Part shown: piece after piece, positions 17,937 to 27,507 of the stretch | Layout of the letters: each line of letters opens with the position of its first letter | Position numbering within the stretch: the stretch's first letter is position 1 | Source: Synechococcus sp. BIOS-E4-1 | Lineage (GTDB): Bacteria; Cyanobacteriota; Cyanobacteriia; PCC-6307; Cyanobiaceae | NCBI RefSeq assembly: GCF_014279995.1 | Contig: NZ_CP047935.1 | Location: 2,997,494 to 3,061,493 of the forward strand | Reading direction: 5' to 3' | DNA: 64,000 nucleotides | The notes under the pieces: generated by a model | What the model saw: the letters and a program-made list of their open reading frames with translations, nothing else | What the model was told of the DNA's origin: nothing | Databases searched by the model: none | Program-made: the position numbers and the translations under genes

Positions 17937-19730
17937 TCACATCCGCTCCAAGGTGTTGATGCCGAGCAGACCGAGTCCGGTTTTGAGCGTGTCGGCAGTG
18001 AGGCGACAGAGGGCCAGCCGTGACGGCAACGCCTTAGGCCCGGCCTTAAGCACCGGCACCTGGTCGTAAAAGCGATTGAACACCTGGCTGAGCTCAAACA
18101 GATAGCTGCAGAGCCGATTGGGGAGCAACTCCTCCTCCACCTCGGCAACCACTGCATCGAACTTGAGAAGTTCACGCACAAGAGCCCATTCCTGAGGCTC
18201 ACTGAACTGCAGCTGAGTAGTCGATCGATCCAGGTCGCCTCCCTTGCGGGCGATACCGGAGATGCGCACCAGCGCATAGAGCAGATAGGGAGCCGTGTTT
18301 CCCTGCAGGGCCAGCATCCGATCAAACGAAAACTGGTAGTTGGTGATCCGGTTCTGACTGAGGTCGGCGTATTTCACCGCCGCAAGGCCGACGGTGCCGG
18401 CTACATGGTTGATGAAGTCTTCGGGTTCCTGCCGCTCCTCCTCCTTGAGACGCGAACGCAGATCCGCTTCAGCGCGCTCCACCGCTCCATCCAGCAGATC
18501 GCGGAGTCGCACGGTGTCACCGGCCCGAGTCTTGAGCTTCTTGCCGTCTTCTCCCTGCACCAATCCGAAGGGCACATGCTCCAGGCGGGCACCGTCGGGA
18601 ATCCAGCCCGCCCGTTGCGCCACCTGAAAAACCCCAGCAAAATGGTTGGCCTGGCCGGCATCCGTCACATAGATCACCCGGCGAGCCGAATCCCCATCGG
18701 GAGCGGCCGCGAACCGGTAGCGAATCGCCGCCAGGTCGGTGGTGGCGTAATTAAAACCGCCATCGCTTTTCTGCACGATCACCGGCAGCGGTTTGCCGTC
18801 CTTACCGCTGACCCCTTCCAGGAAGACGCACTCTGCCCCATCGTCGGTGACCAGCAGACCGACTTGCTTCAGCCCATCGATCACCCCTGGCAGGAAGGGG
18901 TTGTAGAACGACTCTCCCCGCTCACTCAGGCGAATATCAAGCCGGTCATAGATCTTCTGGAACTCGCGCCGCGACTGGTCACAGAGCAGCCCCCAGGCCT
19001 TGAGCGAAAGAGGATCGCCTCCCTGGAGCTTGACCACCTCCTCCCGGGATGTGATCTGGAAGTCCTCGTCATCATCAAAACGCTTCTTGGCTTCGCGATA
19101 GAACGCCACCAGATCACCGAGATCCACTGCATCGGCTGTCTCCAGAGCCTCAGGTGCAACCTGCTTCAGATGGGTGATCAGCATCCCGAACTGGGTCCCC
19201 CAATCACCCACATGGTTGAGGCGGAGCACCCGATGACCGCGAAACTCGAGAACACGCGCCAGTGAGTCGCCGATGATCGTGGAGCGCAGATGGCCCACGT
19301 GCATCTCCTTGGCGATGTTGGGACTGGAGAAGTCGACCACCACCGGCGCTGCATCCTTCACCGATGGAACGCCCAACCGCGCATCACCTAGCCGGGAGGC
19401 CAGCTCAGCAGCAAGACACTCGGGCCGGATGGTGAGGTTGATGAAGCCTGGACCGGCGATCTGAGGTTCAAGACAAAGGTCGGTGAAAGCAGCGTCGTTC
19501 TTGAGCTGCTCCACAATCGCTGCAGCGATCTGACGCGGGGCCTGCTTGAGCGGTTTGGCCAGGGCCAGGGCTCCATTGGCCTGAAAATCTCCGAATTCGG
19601 GCTTGCTCGCAGGAACAAGCTGGGGATCCAACGCGCGCCCGGCCTGCTGAGCCTCCGCAGCGGCCTCCGGGAAAGCCCGGTCCATGGCTGCACGCAACTG
19701 TTGATCCAGGGAATGGGCGATGCGCAGCAT
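17937..19730 (-). CDS. argS: arginine--tRNA ligase
   Basis: A class I aminoacyl-tRNA synthetase of 597 residues. It has the ArgRS N-terminal domain, the HIGH motif as HVGHLRST, and a KMSKS-like stretch as GKKLKTRAG, which is degenerate as usual in ArgRS. The DALR-type anticodon-binding domain ([13 protein letters not shown] ... [21 protein letters not shown]) ends in LERM. Length is as expected. It lies 30 bases after nadC on the same strand. Confidence 0.95.
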   Translation of the reverse strand: MLRIAHSLDQQLRAAMDRAFPEAAAEAQQAGRALDPQLVPASKPEFGDFQANGALALAKPLKQAPRQIAAAIVEQLKNDAAFTDLCLEPQIAGPGFINLTIRPECLAAELASRLGDARLGVPSVKDAAPVVVDFSSPNIAKEMHVGHLRSTIIGDSLARVLEFRGHRVLRLNHVGDWGTQFGMLITHLKQVAPEALETADAVDLGDLVAFYREAKKRFDDDEDFQITSREEVVKLQGGDPLSLKAWGLLCDQSRREFQKIYDRLDIRLSERGESFYNPFLPGVIDGLKQVGLLVTDDGAECVFLEGVSGKDGKPLPVIVQKSDGGFNYATTDLAAIRYRFAAAPDGDSARRVIYVTDAGQANHFAGVFQVAQRAGWIPDGARLEHVPFGLVQGEDGKKLKTRAGDTVRLRDLLDGAVERAEADLRSRLKEEERQEPEDFINHVAGTVGLAAVKYADLSQNRITNYQFSFDRMLALQGNTAPYLLYALVRISGIARKGGDLDRSTTQLQFSEPQEWALVRELLKFDAVVAEVEEELLPNRLCSYLFELSQVFNRFYDQVPVLKAGPKALPSRLALCRLTADTLKTGLGLLGINTLERM

Positions 19731-19760
19731 GAACGGATCAACGGGCTTGGCAAGCCCTGA

Positions 19761-20642
19761 TCATCCCCCGGCAGGTGCGAAACGCATACTCAGATCCAGC
19801 CAGCGACTGCGCGTGACCGGCGCACTGGTGGAGATCAGATCGATTCCTGTGGCGGCATAGGCGCGTAAATCCCCTGGCTGAATTCCAGAGGCTTCAAGAA
19901 TCACAGCCCTGGAGGCAGTTCGTTCAACGGCCAGCTGGCGCAACCTGGGCACCAGGCTACTCAGCTGCTCAGGCGTGAACTCATCCAACAGCACACCATC
20001 GGCTCCGGCAATCACGGCCTCCGAGGCTTCTTGCTCGCTTTCCGCTTCCACAATCACCCTCGCCGGCCATGGAGCTGAAGCCCGCACAGCTGCAATCGCA
20101 GCTTCAATGCCACCCGCCCAGGCCAGATGGTTTTCCTTGAGCATGGCGGCATCGTCCAGACCGAGTCGATGATTGACACCCCCGCCCATGCGCACGGCGT
20201 ACTTCTCAAGTTCGCGCAGTCCAGGCGTGGTCTTGCGGGTGTCAGCCAGGCGCACACCGGTTCCCTTCAGTTCTCTCACCAGTGCCGCTGTGGCCGTGGC
20301 GATGCCAGAGAGACGCATCGCCAAATTCAGCGCCGTCCGTTCAGCACCCACCAGAGCAGAGGCCTGGCCGTCGAAACGGATCAGCGTGTCCCCGGACTGC
20401 ACCGCAGCACCCTCGGCAACCAGACACTCCACCTCAAGCTTGGGATCCAACAGGCGAAACAAGCGCAGAGCAAGGCTGCCACCGCAGAACACTCCTTCCT
20501 GCTTGGCGATCCAGCTCGCCTGAGCCCGCCGTCCACTCAGGGCCGGCGCGGTGAGATCACCGCGGCCAAGGTCCTCAGCCAGCCAGTCCTGGAGTTGCGC
20601 CTGAAGACGGGGGGTCGTTAGGGGCTGCTCAACGTTCATCAC
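19761..20642 (-). CDS. nadC: nicotinate-nucleotide pyrophosphorylase (quinolinate phosphoribosyltransferase)
   Basis: The enzyme (293 residues) turns quinolinate and PRPP into nicotinate mononucleotide in de novo NAD synthesis. Family blocks are EDLGRGDLT at the N-terminus, ALNLAMRLSGIAT, the substrate-binding ADTRKTTPGLRELEKYAV, GGGVNHRLGLDDAAMLKENHL, and VEAESEQEA followed by LDEFTPEQL. Size is typical. It lies between mnmE and argS on the minus strand with short gaps. Confidence 0.94.
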   Translation of the reverse strand: MMNVEQPLTTPRLQAQLQDWLAEDLGRGDLTAPALSGRRAQASWIAKQEGVFCGGSLALRLFRLLDPKLEVECLVAEGAAVQSGDTLIRFDGQASALVGAERTALNLAMRLSGIATATAALVRELKGTGVRLADTRKTTPGLRELEKYAVRMGGGVNHRLGLDDAAMLKENHLAWAGGIEAAIAAVRASAPWPARVIVEAESEQEASEAVIAGADGVLLDEFTPEQLSSLVPRLRQLAVERTASRAVILEASGIQPGDLRAYAATGIDLISTSAPVTRSRWLDLSMRFAPAGG

Positions 20643-20713
20643 TCCGGAATCGCCCGCTCAACCGACTGGATCCATCATGCGGGCACGAGTGTTTGGACCT
20701 GTCCCGCAGCGCT

Positions 20714-22075
20714 TCATTTGCCGATGCAAAAGCGGGAAAAAATACGATCCAGCACCGATTCGGTGAGCTCTTCCCCCGTGATCTCGCCGAGGCTGTGAAT
20801 GGCCTCACGCAGGTCAATCGTCCAGAAATCCCAGGGCAATCCATCCGCGGCAACCTGCTCACTGCGATCAAGGGCAGCGGCCGCCACAGTTGCCAGGTCA
20901 ACCTGTCGTTGGTTGAGCGCCAGCAACAGAGAGCCGTCGCTGAGTGCGCCACAACGCTCCAGAAGCGCCTGCACCAGCTGCGCTTCCCCCACCCCTGTCA
21001 CAGCGGACAGATGGACATCGGCGGGAACCGCAGCATCGCTGAGATCAGCCTTGTTTCCCACCAGCAGATGGGGCACATCCGCAGGGATCTGTTCACGCAG
21101 AACCTGATCCTCAGCGGTCCAGCCGTCAGCGAGATCAAACAGAAGCACGACCAGGTCGGCACTGGCCAAAGCGTCGTGGCTTCGGGCGATGCCCAACTGC
21201 TCAACGGCATCATTGGTGCTGCGGATACCGGCGGTATCGAGCAGCGTGATCGGAACGCCCTCCAGCACGATTTCGCTTTCCAGCAGGTCTCTTGTGGTTC
21301 CAGGCAGATCGGTGACGATGGCTCGCTCGCGCCGACTGAGCAGATTCAGAAGTGAGCTCTTGCCCACGTTCGGTCTGCCGACGAGCGCCACCCGCAGCCC
21401 CTGACGCAAGGCGACACTGCGCTCCCCATCCGCCACAAGTTGCAGCAACTCGTCGCGTACTGACTGCAAGACCTTCAGTAAGGCCGGGCCATCGAGAGCA
21501 GGCAGATCCTCCTCAAAATCAACCCTGGCCTCCAACTCACTGAGCTGATCCAGCAGACGTTCGCGCAACATCTGGATTCGACGCTGAATGCCGCCATCCA
21601 CGCCTGCCATCGCCAGCTGCGCAGCTCGCTGGCTGCGTGCGGCCACCAGATCACCGATCGCCTCAGCACGCGTGAGATCGAGGCGCCCGTTCAGGACAGC
21701 TCTCTGACTGAATTCACCGGGCAATGCTCGGCGAATCCCAGGCTGTTCGAGCACACGGGCCATGACCCGCTGCACAGCCATCACTCCGCCATGGCAATGG
21801 ATTTCCACCACGTCTTCAGCGGTGAAACTGCGTGGCGCCTTCATCACAAGCACCAACACCTCATCGAGTCGCTCCATTCCATCGGCTGCCATCACGTGGC
21901 CGTAAAGCACCCGATGGCTCTCCCACAGCTGTGTGCCCGGGAAGCAGGTGATCTCGCTCACCGCCCGTTGAGCGTCAGGGCCGGACAGTCGAATCACCGC
22001 GATGCCGCCCTGCCCGGGGGCCACTGCCGTGGCCACTGCAGCAATCGTTTGCCTCTCCAGGTTGATCTCCTGCAT
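20714..22075 (-). CDS. mnmE: tRNA modification GTPase MnmE
   Basis: A 453-residue GTPase that works with MnmG to modify the wobble uridine of several tRNAs. It has the N-terminal folate-binding domain (TIAAVATAVAPGQGGIAVIR), a helical domain, an inserted G domain with GRPNVGKSSLLN (233-244) and DLPGTTRD, and the C-terminal FCIGK with the conserved cysteine. Its start is divergent from a DUF2062-like membrane gene with about 75 bases between them. Confidence 0.95.
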   Translation of the reverse strand: MQEINLERQTIAAVATAVAPGQGGIAVIRLSGPDAQRAVSEITCFPGTQLWESHRVLYGHVMAADGMERLDEVLVLVMKAPRSFTAEDVVEIHCHGGVMAVQRVMARVLEQPGIRRALPGEFSQRAVLNGRLDLTRAEAIGDLVAARSQRAAQLAMAGVDGGIQRRIQMLRERLLDQLSELEARVDFEEDLPALDGPALLKVLQSVRDELLQLVADGERSVALRQGLRVALVGRPNVGKSSLLNLLSRRERAIVTDLPGTTRDLLESEIVLEGVPITLLDTAGIRSTNDAVEQLGIARSHDALASADLVVLLFDLADGWTAEDQVLREQIPADVPHLLVGNKADLSDAAVPADVHLSAVTGVGEAQLVQALLERCGALSDGSLLLALNQRQVDLATVAAAALDRSEQVAADGLPWDFWTIDLREAIHSLGEITGEELTESVLDRIFSRFCIGK

Positions 22076-22151
22076 CGCAGTGCTGCAACAGCCCCGAGCC
22101 CACTCCCTACGATCACATCCTCAATGCCATGCGAGAACCGCCGACACTCCG

Positions 22152-22670
22152 ATGGGCCGGATGCTGAGAAAGGCACATCAACGCCTGCAGAAAGGGCTGC
22201 AATGGATCTGGCAACAGGAAGGCACTCCAGGACAGCGGGCCCGTGGGCTTGCTGCCGGCATCTTCTGCGGCTGCTTTCCGATCTTCGGTTTGCAGACACT
22301 GGTGGGAATCGCTCTGGCCAGTGTGGTGCGTGGGAACCATCTGTTGGCGGCCGCCGGCACCTGGATCAGCAATCCCTTCACCTACCTGCCGCTCTATTGG
22401 TTCAACTACCGGATCGGGGCTCTGCTGCTCGGCCCCGGCCGCGAATGGCCAGGCTTCGATGCCCTGCACCAGGAGGGCTTCAACCAACTGGGCTGGAGCG
22501 TGATCAGCCGCTTGCTGCTGGGCTCCAGCATCACTGGTGCCGTCTGCTCGGCACTGGGCTGGTGGCTAAGCCTGAATTGGCTCCTACAGCAACAACGCAA
22601 ACGCTGTGGGCAGTCGCGCTCGAAGTCAGGTACCGCTGCTGCGGGCGATATCAATCACATCCGCCATTGA
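22152..22670 (+). CDS. DUF2062-like membrane protein
   Basis: A 172-residue protein (start ATG 22152, MGRMLRKAHQR) with two or three hydrophobic stretches and the block ARGLAAGIFCGCFPIFGLQT, followed by AAGTWISNPFTYLPLYWFNYRIG. These fit the DUF2062 family, which is widespread and without a firm function. The open frame runs further upstream but that part crosses the mnmE start. The last 45 bases overlap the convergent rsh gene. Confidence 0.8.
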   Translation: MGRMLRKAHQRLQKGLQWIWQQEGTPGQRARGLAAGIFCGCFPIFGLQTLVGIALASVVRGNHLLAAAGTWISNPFTYLPLYWFNYRIGALLLGPGREWPGFDALHQEGFNQLGWSVISRLLLGSSITGAVCSALGWWLSLNWLLQQQRKRCGQSRSKSGTAAAGDINHIRH

Positions 22671-24959
22671 ACGGATCTGGTGCATGGTGCGCTGCAGCTG
22701 CTCGGCACTGGCCAGCTCCAAACGCAGATCAATGCGTGCTGGCTTTCCATAGCTGGTCTTCACACGGGCATCACTGACGTTGATGCGTCCATCAGAGAGG
22801 CGCATCAGGATGTCCTTGAGAATCCCGACACGGTCGATCACCTCAATCCGCAGCTGCGCGGGGAAACGTTGGCTTCTTGCCGCCAAAGCGGGATTCCAGC
22901 GCACAGGCAATCGCCGTTCGCTTGGAATCGCCTCCACATTGGAGCAGTCCTGGCGATGCACGGTGATGCCATGGTTGCCGAGGGCTACCGTGCCCAGAAT
23001 CGCCTCGCCGGGAAGAGGGCTGCAACAACCACCGAGGCGGTAGTCGAGACCCTCCACACCAAGGATGGGATCCTGCTGATCAGGGCTGGAGCGGGGGGTG
23101 CCGGTTTCAGCCTGCTGCACAAGCTGGCGGGCGACGTCTTCGTTACTGAGCGGTGGCTCCTCGATGGTGGCCTGCAGGCGGATCTCCTCTCGCAGACGGT
23201 TGAGCACCTGATGCAGGGTGACGGCTCCGAAGCCGAGGGCCGCAAGCAGATCCTCGGTGCTGAGCAGGTTGCAGCGCTCGGCCACACGCGTCATGGCATC
23301 ACTGCTGAGCAGAGCATCAAAACCGCTGCGTCCCAGCTCCCGTTCGAGCAGATCCTTGCCCCGCTCAACCGTTTCATCCCGATGACTGCGTTTGTACCAC
23401 TGGCGGATGCGATTACGCGCCGTGGGCGTCGCCACGAAATTGAGCCAATCAAGACTGGGGTGTGCCGTCTTGCTCGTGAGCACATTCACAAAATCACCGT
23501 TCTGGAGCGGCGTCGACAGGGGAGAAAGTCGATCGTTGATGCGCACGCCATGGCAGTGATTACCCACTTCCGAGTGGATGCGATAGGCAAAATCCACAGC
23601 CGTCGACCCTTTGCGCAAACCCAGAACGTCGCCTTTGGGCGTGAACACGAACACCTCTTCATCGAAGAGATCTTCCTTGATCGAAGCGAGGTAGTCATTG
23701 TGATCATCAGCTCCCCCCTCCTGCTGCCAATCAACAAGTTGCCGCAACCAGTTGAAGCGTTCAGTGTCTCCGCCGGCAGCGGGTGAGCCGCCCTCTTTGT
23801 ATTTCCAGTGCGCGGCAATTCCGAACTCCGCCACCCGGTGCATATCCAGCGTTCGGATCTGTACTTCGATCGGACGGTGACGTCCGATGACAGCCGTATG
23901 CAACGACTGATAACCATTGGGCTTGGGCAGACCGATGTAGTCCTTGAAGCGCCCGGGAATGGGACGGAAGGTGTCGTGAACAACCGCAAGAGCCCGATAG
24001 CAGGCTTCAACACTGGGGGTAAGGATCCGCAGGGCCGCCACGTCGTAAATCTCGTGGAAGGCTTTTTGCTGACGCTGCATCTTGGTCCAGATACCGAAGA
24101 GGTGCTTGGGCCGACCGCTCACCTCACAGTTCTCAAGCCCGACAGCCGCCAGGCGATCACTGAGCAACTGCACGGTGACCCCCAGACGTTCCTCCCGCTC
24201 GCTGCGCTTGGTCGCGACTTCCTGCTGAATCTCCCTGAAGGCATCCGGCTCAAGCAATTTGAAGGACAGATCCTCCAGCTCCCACTTGAAGCGACCGATG
24301 CCAAGACGGTTGGCCAGAGGTGCATAAATCTCGCGGGTTTCCCGGGCAATGCGCTGGCGCTTTTCCTCGCGCAGCGCCCCCAGCGTGCGCATGTTGTGCA
24401 GTCGGTCGGCGAGCTTCACAAGCACCACGCGGATGTCGCTGGCCATCGCCAGGAACATCTTGCGCAGGTTTTCGGCCTGAGCCTCAGTGCGATTGGTGAA
24501 ATGCAGCCCCCCAAGCTTGGTGACCCCCTCCACCAGCTCCCGGACCTCCGGTCCGAAATGACTCTCGAGCTGCTCCGGAGTGACATCGGTGTCCTCCACC
24601 ACGTCGTGCAGAAAGCCTGCAGCGATCACGCTGGCGCTGGCACCGATATCCCTCAGCAGATCAGCCACCGCCACCGGATGAACGATGTAGGGGTCGCCGC
24701 TGGCGCGAAACTGGCCCTCGTGCAGCTGAAAAGCAAAATCAAAGGCCGCTGCAAGCAGAGCCTCTGAATCGGTGGGGCAGCTGTGACCGATCCCTGGCGG
24801 CACGTGGTCGATGCACTCACGCAACCAGGCAGGGAGGTCGATGCCGTAGTCGTCAGCCGAACGGATGGGCCTGTCCCTCAGAGCCACCAGACCGCAAGCC
24901 GGTGCAGCGGATCCATTCCGGATCTGCACTGCGACCGTCTCGGAGGTGGCGTTGAGCAT
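22626..24959 (-). CDS. spoT: bifunctional (p)ppGpp synthetase/hydrolase (RelA/SpoT homologue)
   Basis: A long Rsh protein (777 residues from ATG 24959). The HD hydrolase domain is intact (HDVVEDTDVTPEQL), then follow the nucleotidyltransferase synthetase domain (RPKHLFGIWTKMQ, YDVAALRI, YIGLPKPNGYQSLHT), a TGS domain (VFTPKGDVLGLRKGSTAVDFAY), a conserved linker, and a C-terminal ACT domain. It makes and degrades the stringent-response alarmone. The frame stays open upstream to 25190, but that part overlaps the divergent ABC transporter gene, so the Met at 24959 (MLNATSET) is preferred. Confidence 0.93.
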   Translation of the reverse strand: MLNATSETVAVQIRNGSAAPACGLVALRDRPIRSADDYGIDLPAWLRECIDHVPPGIGHSCPTDSEALLAAAFDFAFQLHEGQFRASGDPYIVHPVAVADLLRDIGASASVIAAGFLHDVVEDTDVTPEQLESHFGPEVRELVEGVTKLGGLHFTNRTEAQAENLRKMFLAMASDIRVVLVKLADRLHNMRTLGALREEKRQRIARETREIYAPLANRLGIGRFKWELEDLSFKLLEPDAFREIQQEVATKRSEREERLGVTVQLLSDRLAAVGLENCEVSGRPKHLFGIWTKMQRQQKAFHEIYDVAALRILTPSVEACYRALAVVHDTFRPIPGRFKDYIGLPKPNGYQSLHTAVIGRHRPIEVQIRTLDMHRVAEFGIAAHWKYKEGGSPAAGGDTERFNWLRQLVDWQQEGGADDHNDYLASIKEDLFDEEVFVFTPKGDVLGLRKGSTAVDFAYRIHSEVGNHCHGVRINDRLSPLSTPLQNGDFVNVLTSKTAHPSLDWLNFVATPTARNRIRQWYKRSHRDETVERGKDLLERELGRSGFDALLSSDAMTRVAERCNLLSTEDLLAALGFGAVTLHQVLNRLREEIRLQATIEEPPLSNEDVARQLVQQAETGTPRSSPDQQDPILGVEGLDYRLGGCCSPLPGEAILGTVALGNHGITVHRQDCSNVEAIPSERRLPVRWNPALAARSQRFPAQLRIEVIDRVGILKDILMRLSDGRINVSDARVKTSYGKPARIDLRLELASAEQLQRTMHQIRSMADVIDIARSSGT

Positions 24960-24992
24960 CCGAACCGACAGGTGAATCCATGGTATGTAGCC

Positions 24993-26621
24993 ATGAGCAC
25001 CTGCGCTTCGATTGCCATGACAACCGCGCCAGCGACTGTCCTGGAGCTCGAACAATTCAGGCTCCGTTACCCGGGAAGCCAGGCCTGGACTCTCGATGGA
25101 CTTGACCTGCGTCTGCATCCCGGCGAACGCCTGGCCCTGGTTGGCCCCTCCGGCTGCGGCAAGAGCACAGTGGCCAGGGCAGCGCTGCAACTGCTGCCCC
25201 CGGGCAGCAGTTGCGAGGGAGAACTAAGCCTGAATGGTCACGATCCCCGCAGCCTCAACTTGACCGATCTGAGGAGATTGCGCGGCGAGTCGGTGGGACT
25301 GGTGTTTCAGGATCCGATGACACGCCTGAATCCACTGATGACCGTGGGCGGTCATCTGATCGACACCCTGCGTGCCCACAGGCCGACCATGCACGAGACA
25401 GAACGTCTCAAGCGGGCCGAGGAGCTGCTGGAGCAGGTGGGCATCGGCGCTGCTCGCTTCCGCGCCTACCCCCACGAGTTCAGCGGCGGCATGCGTCAGC
25501 GCCTGGCCATTGCCCTGGCCATCGCACTGAGCCCCCCTCTGGTGATCGCGGACGAACCCACCACCAGCCTGGATGTAGCCGTGGCTGGTCAGGTAATGGC
25601 TGCTCTGAGAGCGCTGTGCCAGGAACTGGGCAGCGCTCTGTTACTGATCACTCACGATCTGGCCATGGCCAATCGCTGGTGCGAACGCATGGCTGTACTG
25701 GACGGTGGACGGGTCGTGGAGATCAACCGAAGCGACGTGGTCCTGACCTATCCCAGCTCCAGGGTGGGACAACGGCTGCTTGCCGCTGCCCGAGCACGAG
25801 AGGGAGGAAGCACCCCTGAAGCACCCGAGGCTGAAACGGTGCTGGCTGTGCAGGCACTGCGCTGCTGGCACAACCTGGGCGGTCCACCCTGGAATCCAAC
25901 CTGGCTGAAAGCGGTGGACGGCATCAGCTTCCAGTTGCAAGCCGGCGAAACCCTTGGAGTGGTGGGAGGATCCGGCTGCGGCAAAAGCACCCTCTGCCGT
26001 GCCCTGATGGGACTGATGCCGATTCGTGGTGGCAGGGTGCAGTTACTCGGTCAGGATCTGCTCAGGCTGCGGGGACGTGAAGCGCGCCAGGCGCGGCGAA
26101 CCATTCAGATGGTGTTCCAGGACCCTCTGGCTTGTCTGAATCCAGCCATGTCGGTGCTGGATGCCATCGTCGATCCACTGCGGATCCACAATCTGGCGTC
26201 ACCGGCAGCAGCTCGGGAACAAGGCCGCCAGCTGCTGGAACGCGTGGGTCTTGGACCAGCCGATCGTTACCAGAATCGGCTTCCCCGCCAGCTTTCCGGG
26301 GGCCAGCAGCAACGGGTGGCCATCGCCCGCGCTCTGGCGCTGAAACCGAAGGTGCTGATCTGTGATGAAAGTGTGAGCATGCTCGATGCCGAAATCCAGG
26401 CGGAGGTTCTGGCACTGCTTCGGCAGCTGCAGCAGGAGCTTGGACTGGCCATGATTTTCATCACCCATGACCTTTCAGTGGCCGGTGGCTTCTGCCATCG
26501 ACTGATCGTGCTCAACAAAGGACACGTCGTGGAGGAGGGACCCGGAGACCGGCTGCTGCATCAACCGCAGGCCGAGATCACGCGAACACTGGTCGAAGCC
26601 TGTCCTCGATTGCCAAGTTGA
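24993..26621 (+). CDS. peptide/nickel-type ABC transporter, two fused ATP-binding domains
   Basis: About 540 residues that contain two complete ABC ATPases in tandem. Domain 1 has GPSGCGKST, FSGGMRQR and the Walker B VIADEPTTSLD; domain 2 has GGSGCGKST, LSGGQQQR and LICDESVSMLD. The second Walker B reads CDESVSMLD, close to the CDEP/S form of the Dpp/Opp family. The arrangement is like YejF or fused DppDF, which energise uptake of peptides or similar solutes. No permease or binding protein is next to it, so the partners must be elsewhere. An alternative start is ATG 25017. Confidence 0.88.
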   Translation: MSTCASIAMTTAPATVLELEQFRLRYPGSQAWTLDGLDLRLHPGERLALVGPSGCGKSTVARAALQLLPPGSSCEGELSLNGHDPRSLNLTDLRRLRGESVGLVFQDPMTRLNPLMTVGGHLIDTLRAHRPTMHETERLKRAEELLEQVGIGAARFRAYPHEFSGGMRQRLAIALAIALSPPLVIADEPTTSLDVAVAGQVMAALRALCQELGSALLLITHDLAMANRWCERMAVLDGGRVVEINRSDVVLTYPSSRVGQRLLAAARAREGGSTPEAPEAETVLAVQALRCWHNLGGPPWNPTWLKAVDGISFQLQAGETLGVVGGSGCGKSTLCRALMGLMPIRGGRVQLLGQDLLRLRGREARQARRTIQMVFQDPLACLNPAMSVLDAIVDPLRIHNLASPAAAREQGRQLLERVGLGPADRYQNRLPRQLSGGQQQRVAIARALALKPKVLICDESVSMLDAEIQAEVLALLRQLQQELGLAMIFITHDLSVAGGFCHRLIVLNKGHVVEEGPGDRLLHQPQAEITRTLVEACPRLPS

Positions 26622-26625
26622 GGTC

Positions 26626-27321
26626 ATGGCCCGAAGCCGAAGTGAAACGAGCGATCTTGAAAAAGCACGCAGGATTCGTTCATTGATCCACGATCAGGAT
26701 TTACTCATCTGCCTCTACCCACATCTGTTTGCAGTGAAGCAAATGCTGCGACTTTCAGGGATGCGAAGCAAAAGAATCAGACGCTTTTATGACTCCAAAG
26801 CTGAAGCGATGATTTATCTGAAGAACGTCAAGTCCCCTCACTGGCTCCTCGTATCCGAGCAACTCAGTGACGGAAGCGGACTGGACTTGCTGCGTGAAAG
26901 CAAACGCTTCCCTAGCAGCCATCGCACCCTGCTCCTGATCAACCGTCCAGGCAAAAGCAGCTTGCGCATTGCCCGAGGACTGAACGTGGATGCAGTCCTG
27001 AATGAATTGAGTTTGGAGCAACGCTCCGGAGCATTGATCAATGCTCTGACTTCCATGAAACAAGGCAAACACTTTGAGGATCCAAGTCTCCTTGAGGGGG
27101 AAAGAATTGTTGGCCGGGAGAATGCAAAGGTGCTTTCAGAACGCCAGCTTGAAATCCTCGCCTTGGTCGCCGAGGGACTGAGCAATCGTCAAATTGCTGA
27201 TCAGCTCAATATCTCCGTCAACACTGCTCGCGATCACCTCAGTGAGATCCTCACGCGCCTGGATGTCAACAACAGAGCCAGTGCCGTCTCCGCAGCCTTG
27301 AGGCTCGGGCTGATTCCCTGA
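26626..27321 (+). CDS. LuxR-family transcription regulator with degenerate receiver domain
   Basis: A 231-residue protein with a C-terminal LuxR/NarL helix-turn-helix (about 169-229: LSERQLEILALVAEGLSNRQ, IADQLNISVNTARDHL). The N-terminal 130 residues resemble a response-regulator receiver: LLVSEQLSDGSGLDLL aligns with the usual phosphoacceptor region, but the acceptor Asp is replaced by Ser77 and the acidic pair near the N-terminus is not evident. It is thus probably a pseudo-receiver not controlled by ordinary phosphorylation. It lies 4 bases after the ABC ATPase gene, at the edge of the accessory region. Confidence 0.82.
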   Translation: MARSRSETSDLEKARRIRSLIHDQDLLICLYPHLFAVKQMLRLSGMRSKRIRRFYDSKAEAMIYLKNVKSPHWLLVSEQLSDGSGLDLLRESKRFPSSHRTLLLINRPGKSSLRIARGLNVDAVLNELSLEQRSGALINALTSMKQGKHFEDPSLLEGERIVGRENAKVLSERQLEILALVAEGLSNRQIADQLNISVNTARDHLSEILTRLDVNNRASAVSAALRLGLIP

Positions 27322-27507
27322 CCCGCGCTCCAGAAAACCCCCCATTTGCAGGATTGGCGTTCAAACGGTTTCAGCCGTGAATGGAACAACCAAGGCAGCG
27401 ACCTTGCTTCCCTCAACACGAAATGATTCGGACACATCCCGACTTTCGCGAGACAGATCTGAATCACATCCCGTCGCTGCACTGAATCTGTACCTCTCAT
27501 TCATGCC

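Noticed and set aside
22680..23786. Long plus-strand frames opposite the (p)ppGpp synthetase gene
   Set aside because: Overlaps a clearly identified Rsh gene and has no family features.
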